A DNA stretch of 12,708 nucleotides from Pseudomonadota bacterium (lineage in GTDB: Bacteria; Pseudomonadota; Alphaproteobacteria; Sphingomonadales; Sphingomonadaceae): NCBI GenBank assembly GCA_963205285.1, contig CAUJJQ010000171.1, forward strand, positions 1 through 12,708, in the 5' to 3' direction. The notes beneath the pieces were generated by a model, which saw only the letters and a list, made by a program, of their open reading frames with translations, did not search any database and had not been told where the DNA came from. The position numbers were made by a program, and so were the translations under genes. Below, one piece after another: positions 1 through 5,904 of the stretch (position 1 is its first letter; the number at the start of each line of letters is the position of its first letter).

Positions 1-113
1 AGCCCCCTCCCGCACGGGAATCGCACCGGCGATGCCGGGGCGAAGGCGCGCGCATAACGGCAACGCGCCCAAAAAGCAATCTGATCCGAAACTGTCGTTT
101 CGGGGTGCTGTTC

Positions 114-165
114 CGGCCCACTCCCCGCCCGACGTTAATGAAAATGTCTGGGAGACATTTTCATC
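114..165 (+). repeat. Palindromic intergenic repeat, copy 1
   Basis: This copy starts with CCGGCCCACTCCCCGCC (114-130), continues with GTTA, and then forms a 12-bp perfect hairpin (138-149/153-164) with a GGG loop. The reverse complement of 216-265 shows the same order of parts: the same 17-mer lacking one C, then GTTA, then an 11-bp palindrome with a GGG loop. The stem sequences differ but both arms changed together. It looks like a dispersed, structure-conserved intergenic repeat of the REP type. No gene overlaps it. Confidence 0.6.
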
Positions 166-215
166 GGAGGGCCGGCCACTCATAAGATACGATCCCGTGG
201 GTGGTCGCCCTTCAG

Positions 216-265
216 CGTGATTGTCCCCCGGACAATCACGTAACCTTCAGGCGGGAGTGGGCCGG
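216..265 (-). repeat. Palindromic intergenic repeat, copy 2 (inverted)
   Basis: On the minus strand this copy begins with CCGGCCCACTCCCGCC (265 down to 250), has GTTA at 244-241, and then an 11-bp perfect palindrome (240-230/226-216) with a GGG loop. It faces copy 1 head to head, so the two 17-mers are a long-range inverted pair enclosing 131-249. It is the second member of the family described at 114-165. Confidence 0.6.
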
Positions 266-273
266 TGCCGTGC

Positions 274-299
274 CAAAATTCGCCGTTTGGCGGATTTTG
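274..299 (-). terminator. Possible terminator of the secE-nusG transcript
   Basis: An 11-bp hairpin with one G-T pair and a 4-base loop begins 17 bases past the nusG stop codon. Read on the minus strand, the GC core CGCC/GGCG is followed by AATTTT, a short and weak U tract that can itself pair with the upstream AAAA. The position fits transcript termination or 3'-end protection, but the U run is poorer than in a textbook intrinsic terminator. Confidence 0.45.
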
Positions 300-315
300 A
301 ACAGAAATAATGTTC

Positions 316-852
316 CTACTTGACGCGTTCGACCTGGTCGAATTCCAGCTCGACCGGCGTCGGGCGACCAAAGATCGAAACCGAAACCTTGACCCGCGCC
401 TTTTCAAAGTCGAGTTCCTCGACCGTGCCGGAGAAGCTGGTGAACGGCCCGTCGAGCACTTTGACCGCATCGCCGATTTCATAATCGATGCGGATTTCCT
501 GCTTGGGCCGGGCGGCGGCGGCATCCTTTATGTTGAGCATGCGCAACGCTTCGCTCTCACGGATCGCCTGTGGTTTGCTGTTGGTGCCCAAAAATCCAGT
601 GACCTTTGGGGTGTTTTTGACAAGGTGGTAGACATCATCGGTCAGCGTCAGCTTGGCAAGGACATAGCCGGCCATGGACGTGCGTTCCGATTGCACCTTT
701 TTGCCGCGCTTTACCTCAGTCACCGTTTCGGTCGGCACTTCGATTTGTTCGACCAAGGGCGACAGGCTCATCCGCTCGGCCTCCGCCATAATGGCGTCGC
801 GCACCTTGTTTTCAAAACCCGAATAAGCGTGGATGATGTACCAGCGCGCCAT
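316..852 (-). CDS. nusG: Transcription termination/antitermination factor NusG
   Basis: This 178-residue protein has the usual NusG length and layout. An N-terminal NGN domain (about 1-110, opening MARWYIIHAYSGFENKV) binds RNA polymerase. A KOW domain (about 125-158, with GDAVKVLDGPFTSFSGTV) contacts Rho or ribosomal protein S10. NusG raises elongation rate and couples transcription to Rho termination or to translation. The ATG at 850-852 matches the family start; the Shine-Dalgarno sequence is only a weak purine run (GGAACGG). It lies 29 bp after the secE stop codon, the classic secE-nusG pair, and both are probably transcribed from the tRNA-Trp side. Nothing in it looks damaged. Confidence 0.97.
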   Translation of the reverse strand: MARWYIIHAYSGFENKVRDAIMAEAERMSLSPLVEQIEVPTETVTEVKRGKKVQSERTSMAGYVLAKLTLTDDVYHLVKNTPKVTGFLGTNSKPQAIRESEALRMLNIKDAAAARPKQEIRIDYEIGDAVKVLDGPFTSFSGTVEELDFEKARVKVSVSIFGRPTPVELEFDQVERVK

Positions 853-881
853 AAATTACGTCCGTTCCGTTAAGCTTCGCC

Positions 882-1079
882 TTATTGGGCGAAGGAAAGC
901 AGCCAGTTGACCAGCGCACCAAAGGCGCTGTCGATGCCGAGGAAGAAAACCGCCAAAATGGCGGTCATGATCAACACCATGATCGTCGTCGCGGTGGTTT
1001 CGCGCGGAGTCGGCCAGACGATCTTATTCGCCTCTTGCCGCACTTCGCGGACGAACTTGCCCGGGGAAAATTTCGCCAT
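882..1079 (-). CDS. secE: Preprotein translocase subunit SecE
   Basis: A 65-residue protein of the short SecE type: a cytoplasmic amphipathic N-terminus with the signature VREVRQEANKIVWPT, followed by a single membrane-spanning helix (about residues 30-60). SecE clamps the two halves of SecY in the inner-membrane SecYEG channel. The start was placed at 1079 (MAKFSPGKF) because GAGGA lies 7 bases upstream and because family members start there; an open extension to 1103 (MGYFEDAM) is less likely. It is 29 bp ahead of nusG and about 240 bp downstream of tRNA-Trp. Confidence 0.95.
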   Translation of the reverse strand: MAKFSPGKFVREVRQEANKIVWPTPRETTATTIMVLIMTAILAVFFLGIDSAFGALVNWLLSFAQ

Positions 1080-1117
1080 CATCGCATCCTCAAAATAGCC
1101 CAAGCCATAGCCTTATA

Positions 1118-1158
1118 ACCCCATGGCTTTGGGCCATATGGGGTGGCAGCCACCCCAT
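1118..1158 (-). promoter_or_regulatory. Alternative hairpins in the tRNA-Trp/secE spacer
   Basis: Bases 1138-1147 and 1149-1158 form a perfect 10-bp palindrome around a single central base. Its first arm (ATGGGG, 1138-1143) is also complementary to CCCCAT at 1119-1124, with a second small stem, ATGGC/GCCAT (1123-1127/1133-1137), between them. Both structures cannot form at once. This is in the leader of secE-nusG if that transcript starts before or at tRNA-Trp. It could be a processing or attenuation element, but there is no U tract after either stem, so the function is open. Confidence 0.35.
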
Positions 1159-1318
1159 GCAATATCCCGTTCAATTCTATCGCCCAATGCCTTGAAAAAA
1201 GGCAATAATCCGCCCGCGCCACCCCACCCGTTTTCAGGGATTGGGCATGGCTGCGGACGGTATTGAGCCATAAAATCTGTCGTCGCGCTCTACAGAGGGC
1301 AACGCGCCTTGGCAAGGC

Positions 1319-1394
1319 TGGCAGGGGCAGCAGGACTCGAACCCGCGACCCTCGGTTTTGGAGACCGAAGCTCGACCAACGGAGCTCTACCCCG
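1319..1394 (-). tRNA. tRNA-Trp (CCA anticodon), with an unusual core
   Basis: A 76-nt tRNA with encoded CCA end (1319-1321) and anticodon CCA (1359-1361), so it reads UGG. The anticodon stem, the T stem (GCGGG/CCTGC, one G-T pair), the T loop (TTCGAGT), the D stem (GCTC/GAGC) and G18-G19 are all intact, and the discriminator is G73 as expected for Trp. The location upstream of secE-nusG is where many alphaproteobacteria keep their tRNA-Trp. Four positions are odd: nucleotide 1 is C, giving a C-U mismatch with 72, and the near-universal U8, A14 and A21 are G, C and C. It may be a functional variant with a re-paired 8-14 contact, or a decaying copy; the intact stems favour function. Confidence 0.9.
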
Positions 1395-1423
1395 AGGGGC
1401 CGCCCTGCCGTCCGGCGTCGCGG

Positions 1424-1452
1424 GCCATAACCATAGCGCCCGACAAGAGCAA
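1424..1452 (-). promoter_or_regulatory. Possible promoter of tRNA-Trp/secE/nusG
   Basis: On the minus strand TTGCTC (1452-1447) and TATGGC (1429-1424) are separated by 17 bases. Transcription would start near 1417, about 23 bases before the tRNA 5' end. Both boxes match the sigma-70 consensus only in part. Confidence 0.35.
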
Positions 1453-1520
1453 GCCTAAGCGCAATCATCGCCGATCGCATATGGGTGGCGGGGCAGATGG
1501 ATGCCTATATCGTGGCCCGC

Positions 1521-2291
1521 CTAACCCACTATGGCGCGATAGAGGCCGTAGCTCGACGTCAGGGTCAGCACCACGCCGACCATCAGCAACAGGGCTTTGG
1601 CAGGCACGCGCTTGGCCAGCATTGCCCCCATGGGTGCTGCCGCCATGCCACCGATCAGCAGCCCGACGACCGCGACCCCGAAATGTGCCACGCCCAAATT
1701 CCAGATAAAAGCAGCCGAAATGGCGATGGTCAGGAAAAACTCGACGCTGTTGACCGTGCCGATGACTTTGCGCGGTTCGGCACCTTGGATGAGGAGATTG
1801 GACGTGACGACCGAACCCCAGCCACCGCCACCTGCCGCATCCAAAAAGCCGCCAATCAAGCCGAGCGGCGCCACAACTTTGGGATCGCGGATATGCGGCT
1901 GATGGTCCAATCCACGCCACAACAGCCATAGCCCGATGGATATGAGGTAGACGAGGACAAATGGTTTCACCGTTTCGCCTGATATGTTGGATAACAGATG
2001 GGCGCCCGTTACCCCCCCGATGACGCCGGGGATTAACAACCTCCAGAACAGTCGTGCATCGATGTTTCGGTGCAGCAAATGGCTGATCCCTGAAACACCC
2101 GTAGTGAATATCTCCACCAAATGGACGCGCGCTGACGCCTGTGCTGGCGGGACGCCGAGCACGCCCACGAGCAAGGTGGACGTGATGACGCCGAACGCCA
2201 TGCCCAGTGCGCCATCAACCAATTGCGCGGCGAATCCGACGAGGATGAATGGCAATAACGCCGACAAATCCATCGCACTAACGTCAAACAT
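1521..2291 (-). CDS. TSUP family (TauE/SafE-like) membrane permease
   Basis: A 256-residue, very hydrophobic protein with about eight predicted membrane segments and the internal duplication typical of the TSUP family. The first repeat has the glycine-rich motif QLVDGALGMAFG (about residues 23-34); the second has GGFLDAAGGGGWGS (about 147-160). Family members export or import sulfur compounds such as sulfite, sulfoacetate or taurine-derived anions; the substrate here cannot be read from sequence. GGGAG lies 11 bases before the ATG at 2291; a second ATG at 2273 is possible. It follows the LysR-type regulator gene by 80 bp on the same strand, so the two may share a transcript. Confidence 0.88.
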   Translation of the reverse strand: MFDVSAMDLSALLPFILVGFAAQLVDGALGMAFGVITSTLLVGVLGVPPAQASARVHLVEIFTTGVSGISHLLHRNIDARLFWRLLIPGVIGGVTGAHLLSNISGETVKPFVLVYLISIGLWLLWRGLDHQPHIRDPKVVAPLGLIGGFLDAAGGGGWGSVVTSNLLIQGAEPRKVIGTVNSVEFFLTIAISAAFIWNLGVAHFGVAVVGLLIGGMAAAPMGAMLAKRVPAKALLLMVGVVLTLTSSYGLYRAIVG

Positions 2292-2371
2292 CGAACGGCT
2301 GCTCCCGCGCGCTTACAGATGAACCGCTTATGGTGCGCCTGATACAGCAATGCCAGCGTGATTGGCTATCG

Positions 2372-3322
2372 CTACCCCAAGCGTGCCTTGTTCCAATAAT
2401 GTGTATGCAAACGTGCCCGATTGGCCTGCATGAAATCGATAAACACCCGCAATTTTGGCAAAATTTGCCGCCGGTCAGGATAATAGAGAAAGGCACCATT
2501 GGACGAAGCAGCAAAATCAGACAGCACTTCGACCAGATTACCGCGTTCCAGATCCGCCTGAATGGCAGGCAAAGCAAACATGCCGATCGCCGCACCACTA
2601 TGTGCCGCCATCAGATAGGCTGCCGAATCATTGACGATGATGGGCCCCTTGACCGGAATTTGAATGGGGCGGTTACCATCAACAAAGGTCCAGTCCCAAA
2701 AGCCGCCAGCGGCGAGACGCATACGGACGCATTTATGCTGGAGCAAATCGGTCGGCCTTTGCGGTGCCCCATATTTTTCGAAATAATCGGGCGTGCCGAC
2801 CACCGCGTACCGAAATGGTGCGGCCAAACGAATGGCGACCATGTCCGCAGCGAGCGATTCGCCCAGCCGCACCCCCGCATCAAAGCCGCCAACCGTGATG
2901 TCGGAAAGCCCCTCATCGGCAAAAATTTCCAATTCTATGTCGGGGAATGCCGCGCAAAATTCGCCCAATATCGGTTCGAACAGCGGCACAATGGCCGCAC
3001 GCATCAGGTTGATTCGCAATCTGCCTGCCGGCTTTTCACCCAGCGATCGTGCTGCTTCTATCGCTTCCCCAATGCCCGATATGGCGGGTCTTGCATGTTC
3101 GAGGAATTGTTCACCCGCCTGTGTCAGGCCAACGCTGCGTGTGGTCCGGGTGAGCAATGGCACGCCAACCCGCAATTCCAGCGCACGGATGGTCTGGCTG
3201 ATTGCCGATGGGCTGACCCCCAGATGCTGCGCAGCGGTTGTGAAGCTGCGATGTTCGGCAATCAGCAAAAATGCCTCCACCCCATCGAGCGCGCCGCGTG
3301 TTTTTTGTAAGCCCTGCTTCAT
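2372..3322 (-). CDS. LysR-type transcriptional regulator
   Basis: A 316-residue protein of typical LysR length. A winged helix-turn-helix (about residues 15-70, with FTTAAQHLGVSPSAISQTIRALE) is followed by a linker helix and a substrate-binding-like effector domain. The C-terminal style (GFDAGVRLGESLAADMVAIRL) is that of the large CrgA/AaeR/PA2220-like subgroup. These proteins act as DNA-binding tetramers at promoters of nearby genes. The TSUP permease gene is 80 bp downstream on the same strand, so a joint role in handling a sulfur compound is possible but unproven. GGAA sits 5 bases before the ATG at 3322. The divergent small secreted-protein gene is another candidate target. Confidence 0.93.
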   Translation of the reverse strand: MKQGLQKTRGALDGVEAFLLIAEHRSFTTAAQHLGVSPSAISQTIRALELRVGVPLLTRTTRSVGLTQAGEQFLEHARPAISGIGEAIEAARSLGEKPAGRLRINLMRAAIVPLFEPILGEFCAAFPDIELEIFADEGLSDITVGGFDAGVRLGESLAADMVAIRLAAPFRYAVVGTPDYFEKYGAPQRPTDLLQHKCVRMRLAAGGFWDWTFVDGNRPIQIPVKGPIIVNDSAAYLMAAHSGAAIGMFALPAIQADLERGNLVEVLSDFAASSNGAFLYYPDRRQILPKLRVFIDFMQANRARLHTHYWNKARLG

Positions 3323-3331
3323 AGCGCTTCC

Positions 3332-3359
3332 ATATTATGCGCACTTCACAAAAAGGCAA
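3332..3359 (-). promoter_or_regulatory. Possible lysR promoter, almost leaderless
   Basis: On the minus strand TTGCCT (3359-3354) and TAATAT (3337-3332) are 16 bases apart, a good sigma-70 match. The -10 box ends only 9 bases before the lysR ATG, so transcription would begin about 2-3 bases before the start codon. Either the message is nearly leaderless or a different promoter is used. Confidence 0.35.
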
Positions 3360-3443
3360 AGCCTTGCTAAATAGGTTGCATAACGAAACGAACCGAACCG
3401 CAAAACAGGCCAAAGGTCGAATGCGCAATCGGTCGATAACATG

Positions 3444-3450
3444 AAAAGGA
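3444..3450 (+). promoter_or_regulatory. Ribosome binding site deciding the start at 3459
   Basis: AAAAGGA lies 8 bases before the ATG at 3459. The in-frame ATG at 3441 lies upstream of this site and has no ribosome binding site of its own, so 3459 is the better start. Confidence 0.6.
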
Positions 3451-3458
3451 ACTCATCC

Positions 3459-3809
3459 ATGCAACGCCTTTCACTCTCCCCCCTATTGATCGCTTCGGCC
3501 TTTGCTTTGGCACCGGTTACCGTGCTGACGGTTCCGACGGGTGCACATGCGCAAGCCGTGTCGCAGGATTATCGCTGCACCAATCTGCCTGAACAGGTAC
3601 GTGCGGCAAGCAGTGCTTCCAATGATGCGGCGGCGGTTGCGCGTGCGCAACGGTTCCTCGCGACGGGTGTTTCGCTCTGCGAAGCGCGCAGCGAAGGCCC
3701 GGCCGCGCGCCAATTCCGTTCAGCCTTGCGTATACTTGGTGTCGAAGAAGCTCGCGCCGATAATGGCAATGCGGTTGCGACTGCATCAGGCACCCCGTCG
3801 GGCAATTGA
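3459..3809 (+). CDS. Small secreted protein of unknown function
   Basis: A 116-residue protein that I do not recognise beyond its architecture. It has a clear Sec signal peptide: MQRLSLS, a hydrophobic stretch (about residues 8-25) and the cleavage site AHA-QA at about residues 31-32. The mature part is about 85 residues, alanine-rich and probably helical, with two cysteines (RCTNLP and SLCEAR) that could form one disulfide in the periplasm, and a low-complexity Thr/Ser/Gly/Asn tail. It stands alone between the divergent lysR and the convergent trmB. An in-frame start at 3441 would add six residues without a ribosome binding site. Confidence 0.8.
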   Translation: MQRLSLSPLLIASAFALAPVTVLTVPTGAHAQAVSQDYRCTNLPEQVRAASSASNDAAAVARAQRFLATGVSLCEARSEGPAARQFRSALRILGVEEARADNGNAVATASGTPSGN

Positions 3810-3826
3810 GCCGAACGATATTATGC

Positions 3827-3859
3827 AAAGGGCGGCTACTTTCGGGTGGCCGCCCTTTT
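3827..3859 (+). terminator. Intrinsic terminator, possibly bidirectional
   Basis: GGGCGGC (3830-3836) and GCCGCCC (3849-3855) form a perfect 7-bp GC stem around a 12-base loop, followed by TTTT (3856-3859) on the plus strand and flanked by AAA (3827-3829), which gives TTT on the minus strand. It ends the small secreted-protein transcript. The last T overlaps the trmB stop codon, so the hairpin may also end the trmB transcript from the other side. Confidence 0.8.
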
Positions 3860-4581
3860 CATGCGCGGCGTTGGTAGCGGAAATACCACACCTCGTGCCC
3901 CAAGCGGCGCGCCTTGGCTTCGTAGCGGGTTTCAGCCCAGCCACTCGGACGATCGAGGAAATGCTTTGCGTCGTCAGCGACCCAGGCAAATTGGTGCCGG
4001 TGACGGCGCATAACCATCATCGCATGGGCAACATAGATCGGATGGTCGGTGCCAAAGCGAAATTCGCCGCCAATCTTGAGCTTTGATGCGATCATATCCA
4101 ATGGGCCATCGTTCATCATCCGCCGCTTGGCATGGCGCGCCTTGGGCCATGGGTCGGGGTGCAGCAAATAAACAAAACTGAGCGCGCCGTCGGGGATGCG
4201 GCGTAGCACGCTCAACGCATCGCCGTGGTGCAGGCGGATATTGCCGACCGGCGGATGCCCGCCATTGTCGCCCGCGACATGGCCCAAAGCCTGCGCAATG
4301 CCGTTCAAAAATGGTTCGCAGCCGATAAATCCATGATCGGGCAGCAAATCGGCACGGGCGACCAAATGTTCACCGCCGCCGATGCCGATTTCGAAATGGA
4401 GCGGGATGTCCGCGCCGAATAAATTATCGGCGCGCACATCGCCTTCGTCTGGAACCGCGATTTGCGGCAGCAGATTTTCGACCAGCGACAGTTGTGCCGC
4501 GCGCAATTTTTTGCCCTTGGCCCGCCCATAAAGCCGACCAATGGTCGCCGGATCGTTGTGGCTCAGACTATGTTCTGACAT
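3859..4581 (-). CDS. trmB: tRNA (guanine-N7)-methyltransferase
   Basis: A 240-residue Rossmann-fold methyltransferase that uses SAM to make m7G46 in the tRNA variable loop. The SAM-binding motif FEIGIGGGEHL is at about residues 63-73, and the family signature PDPWPKARHAKRR at about 142-154. The C-terminal segment RPSGWAETRYEAKARRLGHE (213-232) holds the TRYE motif that contacts tRNA and SAM. The start is the ATG at 4581, since family members begin shortly before the YGR segment; a TTG at 4587 would add two residues. It lies 13 bp after the metK stop codon, so translation is probably coupled, and it consumes the product of metK. Confidence 0.95.
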   Translation of the reverse strand: MSEHSLSHNDPATIGRLYGRAKGKKLRAAQLSLVENLLPQIAVPDEGDVRADNLFGADIPLHFEIGIGGGEHLVARADLLPDHGFIGCEPFLNGIAQALGHVAGDNGGHPPVGNIRLHHGDALSVLRRIPDGALSFVYLLHPDPWPKARHAKRRMMNDGPLDMIASKLKIGGEFRFGTDHPIYVAHAMMVMRRHRHQFAWVADDAKHFLDRPSGWAETRYEAKARRLGHEVWYFRYQRRA

Positions 4582-4594
4582 ACCCAACTAATTG

Positions 4595-5821
4595 TTATTG
4601 CGCGAACGCCGCCTTTAACTGGTCGACCAAATCCGTGCGTTCCCATGGGAAAAATTCGCCGTCCGCTGTCCGGCCGAAATGGCCATAAGCTGCGGTTTTC
4701 TGATAGATAGGTTTGTTCAGCCCCAGATGGGTGCGGATGCCCTTTGGCGTCAGGCGCACCAATTGGGGCAGCAATTGTTCGAGCCGCGCTTCATCCACCC
4801 CGGCCGCAGCCGTGCCATGCAAATCGACATAGACCGACAAGGGTTCGGCAACCCCGATCGCATAGCTTAATTGAATGGTGCAGCGACGTGCCAGCCCGGC
4901 GGCCACGACATTTTTGGCCAGATAACGCGTCACATAAGCGGCAGACCGGTCCACCTTGGTCGGGTCTTTGCCCGAAAATGCCCCGCCACCATGCGGTGCG
5001 GCACCGCCATATGTGTCGACGATGATTTTGCGTCCGGTCAGCCCGGCGTCCCCATCCGGCCCGCCAATTTCGAAACGACCGGTCGGGTTAATGTGATAAA
5101 CGGTGTTGGCGCTGAGCAGTTCGGCAGGCAAGATATCGCCGATGACGCCTTCGACATAGCTGCGCAGAGCGCCATATTTTTCCGCGTCGCCTGCACCATG
5201 GTGCCAATAATATTCGGGCGCATGCTGGGTGGAAACGACGATGGCGGTCGCTTCGACCGGACGTTCATTGGCGTAGCGCAATGTCACCTGACTTTTGGCG
5301 TCAGGTTCCAAAAAGGGTGCGATACCCGCCTTGCGGTCGGCGGCCATACGTTCCAGGATTTTGTGGCTGTAATCGAGCGTCGCGGGCATCAGGTCGGGCG
5401 TTTCGTTGGACGCATATCCGAACATAATGCCCTGGTCGCCTGCCCCTTCATCCTTGTCGGCGCTTTCATCGACCCCCTGGGCAATATGGTCAGACTGGCC
5501 GTGTAGGTTGTTTTCAAACCGAAAACTTTCCCAGTGAAAACCCGATTGCTCATAGCCGATATTTTTGACGACACCGCGCACGGTGCGTTCGATTTCGGCG
5601 AGCGCGCCGTCGGCCCATGCGCCATTTTCATAAACACCGCGACAGCGAATTTCCCCAGCCAAAACGACCAATTGCGTGGTCGTCATGGTTTCGCAGGCGA
5701 CGCGCGCTTCGGCATCTTTGGACAGAAACAGGTCGACAATGGCGTCAGAAATCTGGTCGGCGACCTTGTCCGGGTGGCCTTCGGAAACAGATTCGGATGT
5801 AAAGAGAAAGCTGTTACGCAT
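4595..5821 (-). CDS. metK: S-adenosylmethionine synthase
   Basis: A 408-residue methionine adenosyltransferase that makes SAM from methionine and ATP. All signatures are present: SEGHPDK (13-19, with the catalytic His and Mg-binding Asp), [12 protein letters not shown] (126-137) and the P-loop-like [19 protein letters not shown] (278-296). Length fits the alphaproteobacterial form. The ATG at 5821 matches the family N-terminus; AAGGA is 13 bases upstream, rather far. It sits between lnt and trmB on the same strand, 83 bp after lnt, and that spacer holds an AT-rich hairpin. I see no known SAM riboswitch in the spacer. The coding sequence appears intact. Confidence 0.97.
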   Translation of the reverse strand: MRNSFLFTSESVSEGHPDKVADQISDAIVDLFLSKDAEARVACETMTTTQLVVLAGEIRCRGVYENGAWADGALAEIERTVRGVVKNIGYEQSGFHWESFRFENNLHGQSDHIAQGVDESADKDEGAGDQGIMFGYASNETPDLMPATLDYSHKILERMAADRKAGIAPFLEPDAKSQVTLRYANERPVEATAIVVSTQHAPEYYWHHGAGDAEKYGALRSYVEGVIGDILPAELLSANTVYHINPTGRFEIGGPDGDAGLTGRKIIVDTYGGAAPHGGGAFSGKDPTKVDRSAAYVTRYLAKNVVAAGLARRCTIQLSYAIGVAEPLSVYVDLHGTAAAGVDEARLEQLLPQLVRLTPKGIRTHLGLNKPIYQKTAAYGHFGRTADGEFFPWERTDLVDQLKAAFAQ

Positions 5822-5869
5822 GGGACGAGGTCAATCCTTATCGTGCTGCGGCGCGGTGCATTTCTGTCC

Positions 5870-5902
5870 GGCCATCATATAAAGCAAGTTTTATATCCGG
5901 CC
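5870..5902 (-). promoter_or_regulatory. AT-rich hairpin in the lnt-metK spacer
   Basis: ATATAAA (5877-5883) and TTTATAT (5890-5896) form a 7-bp stem with a 6-base loop, and outer GGCC blocks (5870-5873 and 5899-5902) can add four more pairs across a small internal loop. It is the only AT-rich patch between lnt and metK and could be an operator, an RNA element or part of a metK promoter. No clear -35/-10 pair was found. Confidence 0.35.
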
Positions 5903-5904
5903 CT

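Larger units (their letters stand above)
1..315. other. Hairpin-rich intergenic region downstream of nusG
   Basis: No convincing gene is seen in these 315 bases. The only open frame on the plus strand (32-220) has no ribosome binding site and runs straight through palindromes. The stretch holds four clear hairpins: 86-92/97-103 (7 bp, loop TGTC), 138-149/153-164 (12 bp, loop GGG), 216-226/230-240 (11 bp, loop CCC) and 274-284/289-299 (11 bp, one G-T pair, loop GTTT). The second and third belong to two inverted copies of one repeat and the fourth may terminate the nusG transcript. In many bacteria rplK follows nusG; if so here, it lies beyond the window. Confidence 0.7.

Noticed and set aside
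32..220. Plus-strand open frame of 62 codons at the left end
   Set aside because: It has no ribosome binding site, runs through three hairpins and two copies of a repeat, and its composition is not protein-like.
5822..5904. SAM riboswitch upstream of metK
   Set aside because: The spacer has one AT-rich hairpin but no pseudoknot or conserved core of the SAM-I, SAM-II or SAM/SAH classes that I can recognise.
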